NCBI GenBank assembly: GCA_963169675.1
Contig: CAUJFJ010000338.1
Location: 1-47,841, forward strand
Length of the DNA: 47,841 bases
Direction of reading: 5' to 3'
DNA from: Bacteroidota bacterium
Lineage (GTDB): Bacteria > Bacteroidota > Bacteroidia > AKYH767-A > OLB10
A program made the translations under genes and the position numbers. Shown piece after piece: positions 38,847 to 47,841 of this stretch (position 1 is its first letter; each line of letters begins with the position of its first letter). The notes under the pieces are model-generated. The model was given only the letters and a program-made list of their open reading frames with translations, ran no database searches and had not been told where the DNA came from.

Positions 38847-39522
38847 TGGTTTGAATATTAGTTATGGGAATCATCAAGTGATTAATAATTTGAAGTGGGA
38901 GCTTCAGGAGGGTCTTATTCATGGCCTTGTTGGATTGAATGGTTCCGGTAAAACCACACTGTTGCAAACGATGTGTGGTATGATCAAACCTCAATCGGGA
39001 CAAGTTCTTTATCGTGGTGAAAAATTTACCCCTCATAAAATTTCGATGCTTGAAACGGAGCCCTATTTTTATAAAGGGATCACCGGTTTAGAGTATTTAC
39101 ATTTATTCAAATCTCCGGAAAATTCTACTTTTAATGTTCAGGAATGGCTTGATTTATTTTCAGTGCCCGGTAATGAATTAATTGATAATTATTCAACCGG
39201 TATTAGAAAAAAACTTGCTTTGATCGGCATTTGTAAATTAAGTCGACCGGTTATACTTCTCGATGAACCATTTAATGGATTGGATCTGGAGTCTTCCAGA
39301 ATTCTGACCACCGTTTTGAAAAAATTGGTTTCAAAAGGTCATACAATTATAATTACATCTCACATATTGGAATCCCTTACAGGTCTGTGTACTTTTATAC
39401 ATTATCTCAGAAATGGTGTCATAGCAAATATTTTTAATGCAGAGGATTCAGCTTTAATTGATAAAACTATTTTTGCTGAACTTGATGCCGGAATCGAGAA
39501 GAAAATAGATGGTATTCTCTAG
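38833..39522 (+). CDS. ABC transporter ATP-binding protein
   Basis: Walker A GLNGSGKTTLL; signature-region NYSTGIRKKLALI; Walker B PVILLDEPFNGLD; switch His ITSHILE. Confidence 0.92.
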   Translation: MISINGLNISYGNHQVINNLKWELQEGLIHGLVGLNGSGKTTLLQTMCGMIKPQSGQVLYRGEKFTPHKISMLETEPYFYKGITGLEYLHLFKSPENSTFNVQEWLDLFSVPGNELIDNYSTGIRKKLALIGICKLSRPVILLDEPFNGLDLESSRILTTVLKKLVSKGHTIIITSHILESLTGLCTFIHYLRNGVIANIFNAEDSALIDKTIFAELDAGIEKKIDGIL

Positions 39523-39549
39523 TCTTTAATTCCCGATTAATACTCATTT

Positions 39550-40236
39550 ATGAACCCGAAAAAGAACCTTTTACTATTGCATGGAGCTTTAGCAGACAAG
39601 AGTCAATTTGATGGATTGATACCGCTGCTTGAAGAAGAGTATTCAGTCCATGCAATTTCATTTCCGGGACATGGTACAGAGCCTCTCGGAAATTATCAGT
39701 TTTCAATTGAATCGTTTTCCGCATTTGTGCTTTAATACATTAAAGCAAATAGCTTATCTCAACCATTAGTTTTCGGTTATAGTATGGGTGGTTATATTGG
39801 ATTATTTCTGGCTTCACAAATTCCGAATGCTGTTTCAGGTATCGTAACATTAGGAACAAAGGTTGACTGGACTGTTGAAAATGCAGCCAAAGAAGTGCGA
39901 CAACTTAATCCCGATAAGATTTTAGAAAAGGTGCCGAAATTTGCTGGACGGTTGAGCCGGATTCACGGACCTGAGAATTGGAGGAATGTTGTTATCAGCA
40001 CTGGTCTATTGATGACTGAACTAGGCTGCAACTCTTTGCATGAGAAGGATTATATAAACATAAACGTTCCTGTTACCATGATGATTGGAGATAGCGATTC
40101 GATGGTTGATATGAATACTTCAAAGCTTGTGTGTGATTTTATCCCGAATTCCCGCTTTGTTGTATTACAGAACACGGAGCATCCATTTGAAAAGGCAGAC
40201 CTTTCTTTGATAGCTGATTTTTTAAATAATTTTTAG
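39550..40236 (+). pseudogene. Alpha/beta hydrolase interrupted by an in-frame TAA at 39733-39735
   Basis: ORFs 39550-39735 (LLLLHGALADKSQFDGLIPLLEEEYSVHAISFPGHG) and 39784-40236 are in the same frame; read-through gives SFSAFVL*YIKANSLSQPLVFGYSMGGYIGLFLASQIP; C-terminal DSDSMVDM and NTEHPFEK match the Asp/His regions. Confidence 0.82.
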
Positions 40237-40252
40237 AACTCCCAATTAAATA

Positions 40253-40284
40253 TTTGGAAAATTGGAATACCTTGAATACATTTG
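40253..40284 (+). promoter_or_regulatory. Consensus Bacteroidota promoter TTTG-N20-TACATTTG
   Basis: TTTG 40253-40256, TACATTTG 40277-40284; the ATG follows 3 nt later at 40288. Confidence 0.65.
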
Positions 40285-40287
40285 GAC

Positions 40288-41631
40288 ATGAAGTTCAATT
40301 TATCTGAAAGGCTTCTTGCAAAAAGAGATGCCATCAACCTGGATGTGTTCAGAATCCTTTTCGGATTAGTTTTGTTATTTCAATATTATAGTTTTCATAG
40401 CGTCGATTTTATTGATCGCGGAATTATTGCTCCCAAATTTTTATTTAGTTATGATCTGACCCCATTCATTGTACCTCTTCCCGAAGGTATTATGAAAATA
40501 ATGATGCTGATAACATTGATTGCACCGATTTTTATCATGCTGGGGAAGTTTTTTAAAGTGGCTCTTTGGAGTTATATTGTTTGCTTCGGATATTTCTTTC
40601 TATTAGATGAATCTTACTATAATAATCACTTCTATGTAATCTTATTACTTTGTTTCCTTTTTCTTTTTTATTCTCCAAAGGAATTCAGAAAAGTAAATAC
40701 TATTCCTCTATGGTTGCTCTTTTTATTTCAGTTTCAGATTGTTGTTGTTTATTTTTTTGGAGGAGTAGTTAAGCTCAATTATGATTGGTTGGTATTACAA
40801 CAGCCAATCAGATCCTTAATGGAGATTAATGCTCCAATTTCCCCTTTTCCTGAGCTTCTTAAAAGTGAAGCTGTTATATATTATCTTGCATATGGCGGAG
40901 TAATATTTGATTTATGTATAGGTTTTTTACTGTGGTGGAGAAAAACCAGAATAGCCGGAGTTCTGCTTTCGATCATATTTCATTTGACGAATTTGTGGAT
41001 TTTTAATTTTGGGTATGGTGGTGAAATTGGGATTTTTCCATTTCTTATGATAGCTTCTAATCTACTTTTTCTTGATTCGGAATTATTAAGGAATTATTTC
41101 AGTAAATGGTTCCCTACAGACAAGAAAGCCGTTAAAGCATCACATCATTCAATCTTACATACTACCTGGCAATTTAATCCTAAGGCTCTGTCTTTTGTTT
41201 ACCTATATATTTTAATTCAGTTAATTTTACCTTTCAGGCATTATCTTTCCCCGGTTCATGTCGACTGGACAGGTCAGGGGCAGTATTTTGCATGGCGAAT
41301 GAAGATTTATTCTAAGACTGTTCAAATTAAATTTACTGCCAGAAGATTTCCTGAAGACAAACCGGTAACTGTTCAATTACAAAAAATGTTAAACACCATT
41401 CAGGTAAATATGATGGGGCAACATGCAGATATGGTTTATAAAACGGCTCAATATATAGTGAATGATCTGGAAAATCGTTTAAAAATTAAAGACCCTATCA
41501 TAAATGCTGAGATTAAAGTCTCTTACAATGGCAGACCTTTTGTGTATTTTGTAGATCCAAATGTAAATCTTGCGAAAGTTACCTACAATCCATATGGAAA
41601 TAATTCCTGGGTGATGCCTAAGCCGGAGTAG
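40288..41631 (+). CDS. HTTM / vitamin-K-dependent gamma-carboxylase-like membrane protein
   Basis: DAINLDVFRILFGLVLLFQYYSFHSVDFIDRGIIAPKFLFSYDLTPFIVPLPEG...DESYYNNHFYVILLLCFLFLFYSP...QIVVVYFFGGVVKLNYDWLVLQQPIRSLM...HLTNLWIFNFGYGGEIGIFPFLMIASNLLFL...GQGQYFAWRMKIYSKTVQIKF. Confidence 0.82.
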   Translation: MKFNLSERLLAKRDAINLDVFRILFGLVLLFQYYSFHSVDFIDRGIIAPKFLFSYDLTPFIVPLPEGIMKIMMLITLIAPIFIMLGKFFKVALWSYIVCFGYFFLLDESYYNNHFYVILLLCFLFLFYSPKEFRKVNTIPLWLLFLFQFQIVVVYFFGGVVKLNYDWLVLQQPIRSLMEINAPISPFPELLKSEAVIYYLAYGGVIFDLCIGFLLWWRKTRIAGVLLSIIFHLTNLWIFNFGYGGEIGIFPFLMIASNLLFLDSELLRNYFSKWFPTDKKAVKASHHSILHTTWQFNPKALSFVYLYILIQLILPFRHYLSPVHVDWTGQGQYFAWRMKIYSKTVQIKFTARRFPEDKPVTVQLQKMLNTIQVNMMGQHADMVYKTAQYIVNDLENRLKIKDPIINAEIKVSYNGRPFVYFVDPNVNLAKVTYNPYGNNSWVMPKPE

Positions 41632-42181
41632 TGCTGTTTGGAAATTCTTTAAATGTATTTACTGGTAGATTTTCATCTAATGGGAATACATAGTTCATCC
41701 AGGGTACTCCATCATAAATGAGATCTTTTTCATAGATGAGACCTAGTTTTTCTGTCACTCTAATTGATCGGACATTTTCTTTGTGCACACGTGCAACAAT
41801 TCTTTTTAAGCCAAATTCTTCAATGCCTGCTTTTATACATACAGTGGCAGCCTCAAGAGCCAAACCTTGACCCCAGAATTCAGGCAGAAAGCGATAACCA
41901 ATATCTACTTCATTCTCTCCCAAAATATACTTTAAACCACACCATCCGGCGAATTGATTGTCATTTTTCAGAATTACTGCCCATCTTCCAAATCCTGAAA
42001 TTTGATAGGCCTTGTAATTTTTCAAGAACAATGCAGCCTCATCAGGATTTTCAAATGGTGGGTCCGTAGTAAAACGAAAGATATCCGGATGTAAGTTTAA
42101 TCGGTAGACAGCCTGAGCATCTCCAGAAGAGAACTCTCTCAGAAAACACCGGTTAGTCTCGAAAAGGATATTACTTTTCAT
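41618..42181 (-). CDS. GNAT family N-acetyltransferase (RimJ/RimL-like)
   Basis: ETNRCFLREFSSGDAQAVYRLNLHPDIFRFTTDPPF...DIGYRFLPEFWGQGLALEAATVCIKAGIEEFGLKRIVARVHKENVRSIRVTEKLGL. Confidence 0.92.
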   Translation of the reverse strand: MKSNILFETNRCFLREFSSGDAQAVYRLNLHPDIFRFTTDPPFENPDEAALFLKNYKAYQISGFGRWAVILKNDNQFAGWCGLKYILGENEVDIGYRFLPEFWGQGLALEAATVCIKAGIEEFGLKRIVARVHKENVRSIRVTEKLGLIYEKDLIYDGVPWMNYVFPLDENLPVNTFKEFPNSTTPA

Positions 42182-42224
42182 TAGTTTAGTTTAACTTTGC
42201 GATTCAAATTTACGAAAAGTTTAA

Positions 42225-42908
42225 ATGAATTCAAGTTCAAGCCCAATTGCTGATTCTATTTTGAATCTAAAGAATGAGTTAGCTCCATTTAATGCCAAGC
42301 TTGTTGCAGTTTCCAAAACGAAACCAATTGAAATGATTCTTGAAGCCATGAACGCTGGTCAGGTTGATTTCGGTGAAAATTATGTTCAAGAACTTGATGT
42401 TAAACAGAAACAAATTTCTGCTCCCATCAAGTGGCATTTTATTGGTCATCTTCAAACTAATAAAGTAAAGATTATAGCACCTTATGTAGATTTGATTCAC
42501 GGTGTTGAAAATGTGAAAGCATTGGAAGTTATTAGCAGGCAGGCACTGGCTTTGGAAAGAGAAATTGAGGTGTTGCTACAGATACATATTGCAAAAGAGG
42601 AAACTAAGTTTGGATTTGACGTGGAAGAGGTGGGGAAGGTCGTGTCAGATTTATTTGAGAATCCCTTGCCTGCTGTAAAGTTATGCGGGTTCATGGGAAT
42701 GGCAACATTTACCAATGATGAGCAGGTGATCAGAAAAGAATTTCGTTCGCTTAGAAAGTTATTTGAATCGGTGAAGCAGGAGTTTGATTCGAGGGGTATT
42801 GCGGGATTTGATATATTGAGCATGGGCATGACATCTGACTATAAAATAGCTTTGGAAGAAGGAAGTACCATGGTCAGGATTGGAAGTGCAATTTTTGGCT
42901 CGCGATAA
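42225..42908 (+). CDS. YggS-family PLP-binding protein (PLP homeostasis)
   Basis: LVAVSKTKPIEMILEAMNAGQVDFGENYVQELDVKQ...IKWHFIGHLQTNKVK...LSMGMTSDYKIALEEGSTMVRIGSAIFGSR. Confidence 0.96.
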   Translation: MNSSSSPIADSILNLKNELAPFNAKLVAVSKTKPIEMILEAMNAGQVDFGENYVQELDVKQKQISAPIKWHFIGHLQTNKVKIIAPYVDLIHGVENVKALEVISRQALALEREIEVLLQIHIAKEETKFGFDVEEVGKVVSDLFENPLPAVKLCGFMGMATFTNDEQVIRKEFRSLRKLFESVKQEFDSRGIAGFDILSMGMTSDYKIALEEGSTMVRIGSAIFGSR

Positions 42909-42949
42909 GTTGTAAGTTATTTTTACATTTGTATTATTAAAACGGAAAT

Positions 42950-43867
42950 ATGTTCACAATTGCTATTCATGGTGGTGCTGGTACCATTTTACCTTCTGAC
43001 CTGACTGCTGAAAAGGAAATACTTTATCGAAATGGTCTCGATAGTGCTATTCGGGCAGGAATTAACATTTTGGAAAGCAAAGGAACAGCCATGGATGCTG
43101 TTACAGCAGCTGTAACTGCTTTGGAAAATAACCCGTTATTTAATGCCGGTAAAGGATCTGTTTTCAACCATCTGGGGCGCCATGAAATGGATGCTTCCAT
43201 AATGGATGGTAAAAATCTTGCGGCTGGTGCTGTTACTTGTGTGACCGGAGTTAAAAACCCTGTTCAACTGGCGAGGCTGGTGATGGAAAAAACAGAACAT
43301 GTCATGCTATGTGGAAGTGGTGCTGAAGAGCTTGCACATCAATATAAATTGCCCTTTGAAAGCCCTGATTATTTTTTCGATTCATTTAGACATGATCAAT
43401 GGATTGCTATAAGAGATTCTGAGTCGACTCAGTTGGATCATTCAGGTGAAAAGAAATTTGGAACTGTAGGTGCAGTTGCTTGTGATATGCATGGAAATCT
43501 TGCTGCCGCAACTTCAACCGGAGGTATGACAAATAAAAAGTATAATAGAATTGGTGATACACCTGTTATAGGTGCTGGTACCTATGCCTCTGATTCCAGT
43601 TGTGCTGTTTCTTGTACAGGGCATGGTGAGTTTTTTCTGAGAGCAGTGGTTGCCTATGACATAGCTTGTTTAATGCAATACAAAGGTTGTTCATTAGAAG
43701 AAGCCTGCCGAATAGTGGTGCTCGATAAATTAGTAAAAATAGGAGGGGAAGGTGGCGTAATTGCTACGGATACACAAGGCAATATCAGCCTTGTTTTTAA
43801 CAGTGCCGGAATGTACCGGGCTTCTTTCAAGGCCGGAGAAATGGTTCAGACAGCAATTTATCGCTGA
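42950..43867 (+). CDS. Isoaspartyl peptidase / L-asparaginase (N-terminal nucleophile hydrolase)
   Basis: IAIHGGAGTILPSDL...FNAGKGSVFNHLGRHEMDASIMDG...autocleavage-type FGTVGAVACDMHGNLAAATSTGGMTNKKYNRIGDTPVIGAGTYA. Confidence 0.95.
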   Translation: MFTIAIHGGAGTILPSDLTAEKEILYRNGLDSAIRAGINILESKGTAMDAVTAAVTALENNPLFNAGKGSVFNHLGRHEMDASIMDGKNLAAGAVTCVTGVKNPVQLARLVMEKTEHVMLCGSGAEELAHQYKLPFESPDYFFDSFRHDQWIAIRDSESTQLDHSGEKKFGTVGAVACDMHGNLAAATSTGGMTNKKYNRIGDTPVIGAGTYASDSSCAVSCTGHGEFFLRAVVAYDIACLMQYKGCSLEEACRIVVLDKLVKIGGEGGVIATDTQGNISLVFNSAGMYRASFKAGEMVQTAIYR

Positions 43868-43958
43868 TTTTCAGAACTTTTGAGTGATTTCAGTTGTTTT
43901 CTTTCAAATTGAATATTTGAATGGAAAAATGTATCTTTACCATACTAAAATGCTTATC

Positions 43959-46763
43959 ATGAGAAAGTTATCTTCATTACTGGTTAGTTTATGCCTATTG
44001 TTTTCAGTATTTGTTACCGGGCTCCATGCTTCTGCGCCCATTCCTGCTCCGTATCAGAAAGGGAAAGTCATATTTAGAATGGCTCCTGAATATCGTGCAT
44101 CTTCCAGAGTTACCGGAATAGACCTTGCTGAATTTCAATTGATTTTTAATCAGATTAAAGCAGCTTCCGTAAGTAAAAAATTTCCCCGACATGAAATGCC
44201 TGCTACTCATTTTGATGCCAGAGGAAATAAGCTGGTTGACTTATCATTAATTTATGAAGTTAGTTTTGATCCAGCCATGCCTGTGAATAAGGTTGTGCAA
44301 TCATTGCTTGCAACAGGAAAAGTGATTTATGCAGAGCCGGTTTATACTTTGGAATTGTTATACAATCCAAATGATCCTGACACCGCTTCTCAATATTATC
44401 TCACATTAATAAAAGCTTTTGATGCATGGGATATTAATCAGGGTGATACCAATTTTGTAGTTGGTGTTACCGATACCGGTGCTGATTTAGACCACCCCGA
44501 TCTTGCTGCAGGAATAAAATATAATTATGCAGATCCGATTAATGGTGTCGATGATGATGGAGATGGTTTTACTGATAATTTTTATGGTTGGGATGTTGGC
44601 GATAACGATAATGATCCCAGCGTTGATGTAGTCCATGGCTCCTTTGTATGCGGTCTTGCAGGTGCTTCAACAGATAATGGTACCGGAATTGCCGGAACCG
44701 GATTTAAAACAAGATTTCTACCTGTGAAAATTTCATCAAATGGTGTATTGAATGCAGCTTATGATGGAATCGTATATGCAGCTGATCATGGTTGTCAGGT
44801 AATTAATTGCTCCTGGGGTGGATTTGGAGGTGGACAGTTCGGACAGGATGTCGTGGATTACGCGACCATAAATAAAAATTCACTCGTTGTCGGAGCCAGT
44901 GGTAATTCAAATAATGAAGCTCCGTTTTTTCCGGCCTCATACAATAATGTATTATCGGTAACCGGAACCAATAATACCGATACCAAATGGGTAAATTCAA
45001 GTTATGGTGCATTTGTGGATATGTGCGCACCGGGAGAAGGGATCTATTCTACTATTTTTGATAATAATTATTCTTTTTCATCAGGGACTTCTTTTGCTGC
45101 ACCAATTGTAGCAGCTGCTGCTGGAATTCTCAGAACGCAGTTTGCATTTTATACGCCTATGCAAATTGCCGAACAGTTGAGAATGACCTCTGATGATATT
45201 TATGCTGTTCCTGGAAATGCTTCCTACATAAATAAATTGGGCAAAGGTCGGTTGAATTTATTCAGAGCTTTAACTGAAAGTCCTAAGTCGGTTAGAATGA
45301 TCAATCAGACAATCACTGACAATAATGATAATGCTTTTGCAGGTGATGATACATTAGATATAACAGTGTTCTTAAAAAACTACCTGGCTCCACTTTCGAA
45401 TTTAAATGCAACACTCACATGCAATATTCCGGGTATAACTATTTTGAATGGTAATCTTCCGGTTGGAGCTATGAATACTTTGGCAGATTATGATAATTCA
45501 GGTACTCCATTCCGTGTGGTCATACCTAATGGGATTGCCTTTAACACCAAGGTTACCTTTACTCTTAGTTATTCAGATGCCGGTTATAGCGACTGGCAGA
45601 TTTTTGATCTTGTTGTTAATGTTGATTACATCAATGTATTAATCAATGATGTGGGTACATCAATTACGAGTAAAGGAAGAATTGGATATAATGAGGGTAG
45701 TCAGGTACAGGGAATTGGGTTTACTTACAACGATGGAACTTCCTTGTGGTATGAAGGCGGATTGGTTTTAGGAACCGACACGTCACATGTTTCTGATCAC
45801 CTTTTTGGTTCTCCGGTTTCAGTTATGTCTGATGATTTTATTTCCATGATTAATGTCAGGAAAATTATTCCTACAGTTGATTCAGATTTTGATCTGGACA
45901 GCCGGTTTAATGATGATGGTGCGGGAACAACACAATTGGATGTGGAAGTTAATCAGAAAACATACGCATGGAGTACACCGGCAGATAGCAAATATATCAT
46001 TGTTGAATATATTATCTCCAATAAAGGAACCAATCAACTCACCGACTTCTATGCAGGTATTTATGGGGATTGGGATATTGGTGCTGTTATCGATAACAGA
46101 GGACAATATGACAGTGGTTTAAAAATGGGTTATGCATTTAATACAGGTACCCCAACCGTGTATGCCGGTGTTAAGCAATTGAATTCCGGGCCCAATAATG
46201 TATATGCATTCGATAATGATGGAGCAGGAGGGACCATAGGTATTTACAATGGATACACTAAGGCAGAAAAGTATCAGTCGTTATCTGCTTTAAGAAGTTC
46301 CTCAGGTCAAAATGGTGCTGGTAACGATGTTTCCATGATGGTGGCTTCCGGACCTCACACAATTCCTGCAGGCGATTCTATCACTGTCGCATTTGCACTA
46401 TTAGCAGGAGATGATCTGACCTCTTTAACCAATTCTGCAATTGCTGCCGATATTAAATACAGCACATTAAACTCAATAATTCCATTACAACCTGTACTAA
46501 CTACAAGCTTAAGTCAGAATTTCCCAAACCCTTTCAGTGGTCAAACAACAATCAATTATTCTTTGGCTTCTGATGAAGTTGTAACTATTGAAATTTACAA
46601 TGTTTTGGGAGAGCTTGTTCTAAAGCCTGTTAATAATGTAAAACTTCCTGCAGGTGAATACACATTCGATTTTGAGACTAAAGCTGGTGAAGATGGATTT
46701 TATTATTGCCGCATGATTGCAGGTAATAATAATCAAACGATAAGAATGATTTCAATTCAATAG
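43959..46763 (+). CDS. Secreted S8 family (subtilisin-like) serine peptidase with T9SS type A sorting domain
   Basis: Asp VVGVTDTGADLDHPDL; acidic NGVDDDGDGFTDNFYGWDVGDNDNDPS; His VHGSFVCGLAGA; Ser SGTSFAAPIVAAAAGIL; C-terminal LSQNFPNPFSGQTTINYSLASDE...IRMISIQ. Confidence 0.94.
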   Translation: MRKLSSLLVSLCLLFSVFVTGLHASAPIPAPYQKGKVIFRMAPEYRASSRVTGIDLAEFQLIFNQIKAASVSKKFPRHEMPATHFDARGNKLVDLSLIYEVSFDPAMPVNKVVQSLLATGKVIYAEPVYTLELLYNPNDPDTASQYYLTLIKAFDAWDINQGDTNFVVGVTDTGADLDHPDLAAGIKYNYADPINGVDDDGDGFTDNFYGWDVGDNDNDPSVDVVHGSFVCGLAGASTDNGTGIAGTGFKTRFLPVKISSNGVLNAAYDGIVYAADHGCQVINCSWGGFGGGQFGQDVVDYATINKNSLVVGASGNSNNEAPFFPASYNNVLSVTGTNNTDTKWVNSSYGAFVDMCAPGEGIYSTIFDNNYSFSSGTSFAAPIVAAAAGILRTQFAFYTPMQIAEQLRMTSDDIYAVPGNASYINKLGKGRLNLFRALTESPKSVRMINQTITDNNDNAFAGDDTLDITVFLKNYLAPLSNLNATLTCNIPGITILNGNLPVGAMNTLADYDNSGTPFRVVIPNGIAFNTKVTFTLSYSDAGYSDWQIFDLVVNVDYINVLINDVGTSITSKGRIGYNEGSQVQGIGFTYNDGTSLWYEGGLVLGTDTSHVSDHLFGSPVSVMSDDFISMINVRKIIPTVDSDFDLDSRFNDDGAGTTQLDVEVNQKTYAWSTPADSKYIIVEYIISNKGTNQLTDFYAGIYGDWDIGAVIDNRGQYDSGLKMGYAFNTGTPTVYAGVKQLNSGPNNVYAFDNDGAGGTIGIYNGYTKAEKYQSLSALRSSSGQNGAGNDVSMMVASGPHTIPAGDSITVAFALLAGDDLTSLTNSAIAADIKYSTLNSIIPLQPVLTTSLSQNFPNPFSGQTTINYSLASDEVVTIEIYNVLGELVLKPVNNVKLPAGEYTFDFETKAGEDGFYYCRMIAGNNNQTIRMISIQ

Positions 46764-46776
46764 ATAAACAAATTAT

Positions 46777-46823
46777 CTATAAAGAAAAAGGCTTGCCAAT
46801 CTGGCAAGCCTTTTTCTTTATAG
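46777..46823. terminator. Bidirectional terminator with 22-bp perfect arms
   Basis: CTATAAAGAAAAAGGCTTGCCA-atc-TGGCAAGCCTTTTTCTTTATAG between convergent genes. Confidence 0.92.
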
Positions 46824-46835
46824 TCGTTGTTAATT

Positions 46836-47600
46836 TTATCTTGATATAATCATCCGGTTCGTACGCTGAACTTTTCCATCAATCTCGAGTGAATAAAAGT
46901 AAAGTCCATTTTTTAAGAATGAGCCGCTATTGCTATCGCCGTTCCAGTTTATTTTGTGCACGCCTGCTTTTTGAGATTCGTTTACAATCGTTTTTACTTT
47001 TTGTCCAATTACATCATAAACATTGATTGTTACATTAGATGCATTGTTTTTCAGGTTGTATGTGATCAAGGTATTAACCTTTAAAGGATTTGGAAAATTA
47101 TTCATCACAAATTCTTTAAATTCTATTTCTTGTTCACCAACGCCACAAAATCCGGGAATTACACCTGTAAAATTAGATGTTGGTGGATTGGCTGTCATGT
47201 CGACTATGATATAGTTATTACTGAAATCATAGCCAAACAGTGTTCCATTAGCATTCCTGAAAAACATGTCGATTGCATATATAGTTGATCCGTTAGGAAT
47301 TGGTCCTGACAAACCGGAACTATAATACACAAATGGATCTACACAAATAGACCAGGTATCATTACCCTGAGAAGTCATTAAGCCGATTCCGTTATCCAGG
47401 TTCGGGCTACCAACAATATATTCCCAGGCTCCGGATGGGCTTGATGTAACTGCACCGGAATACATATATACTTTACTTGCTCCGGCAAGTCCCGTTACAC
47501 CTTGATTAGCATAATAGGTGATTCGGAGATCGTTTTGTTGAGCTGAAGCCAGCAAAACAAACACATTAAGAAATAGAAATAAGGGTAAGAGTCTTTTCAT
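46836..47600 (-). CDS. Small secreted protein with T9SS type A sorting domain
   Basis: MKRLLPLFLFLNVFVLLASAQQNDLRITYYANQGVTGLAGASKVYMYSGAVTSSP...; C-terminal VMNNFPNPLKVNTLITYNLKNNASNVTINVYDVIGQKVKTI...NGLYFYSLEIDGKVQRTNRMIISR. Confidence 0.85.
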   Translation of the reverse strand: MKRLLPLFLFLNVFVLLASAQQNDLRITYYANQGVTGLAGASKVYMYSGAVTSSPSGAWEYIVGSPNLDNGIGLMTSQGNDTWSICVDPFVYYSSGLSGPIPNGSTIYAIDMFFRNANGTLFGYDFSNNYIIVDMTANPPTSNFTGVIPGFCGVGEQEIEFKEFVMNNFPNPLKVNTLITYNLKNNASNVTINVYDVIGQKVKTIVNESQKAGVHKINWNGDSNSGSFLKNGLYFYSLEIDGKVQRTNRMIISR

Positions 47601-47809
47601 ATGGATGAAATTATATTTCGTCTTTGTTATTATAATATGCACAAAGTTAATGAATTCCACAAGGCTTGTCGAGCGTTTTTAACACATTTCTTTCAACATG
47701 CTAATGTTGAGTGAGGTTTATGATGGAGTTGTGTTCTTTAATTAATTGAAAATCAATAAATTAATTTCATTTCTAGTACTAATTCAGTAGACTATACTGC
47801 TTTAAAAAT

Positions 47810-47840
47810 AAATAAAGCCCTGAAAATCAGAGCTTTATTT
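47810..47840. terminator. Probable terminator for a gene beyond the window
   Basis: AAATAAAGC-c-CTGA-aaa-TCAG-a-GCTTTATTT. Confidence 0.65.
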
Positions 47841-47841
47841 G

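Noticed and set aside
38833-39522. ABC ATPase as the missing GldA
   Set aside because: It overlaps its own 14-nt-linked membrane partner and is about 30 kb from gldFG; the N-terminal and signature regions did not look GldA-like enough to call.
42950-43867. Isoaspartyl peptidase plus S8 peptidase as a secreted proteolysis operon
   Set aside because: Same strand but a 91-bp gap; one protein lacks a clear signal peptide; no further linkage evidence.
1-47841. tRNA, rRNA, CRISPR array, IS element or prophage
   Set aside because: No cloverleaf-like segment, regularly spaced repeat, transposase or phage structural motif was seen; small ncRNAs cannot be excluded by eye.

Overview
The window is a gene-dense chromosomal segment from a Bacteroidota bacterium. 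Support for this comes from Gld/T9SS-type proteins, TAnnTTTG promoters, and a carboxypeptidase-regulatory-like TonB receptor. Most of it is housekeeping: phoH, SAM hydroxide adenosyltransferase, gldF-gldG-DUF4340, dnaN, aroQ, xerD, tamB, tsaD, lon, rpmE2, serC/serA-like, yggS and isoaspartyl peptidase. Five secreted proteins with T9SS-type C-terminal domains are interspersed. I saw no tRNA/rRNA, CRISPR array, IS element or prophage. The points most worth follow-up are: (1) a secreted P-domain/lysyl-oxidase-like/PKD/T9SS protein with a perfect 10-bp-arm palindrome upstream; (2) a DUF1015 protein with an ADGHHR motif near serC-serA, possibly a ParB/Srx-fold serine-metabolism enzyme; (3) a vitamin-K-dependent gamma-carboxylase-like membrane protein behind a strong promoter that implies a leaderless mRNA; (4) three copies of a CTGTCATTTTGGCA-like motif upstream of lon; (5) a secreted alpha/beta-hydrolase-like protein whose nucleophile elbow reads GQGTG instead of GxSxG; (6) an alpha/beta hydrolase gene cut by one in-frame TAA just before its GYSMG nucleophile. 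No obvious new multi-gene defence or mobile system was found. All family calls come from reading translations by eye; no database search was run.
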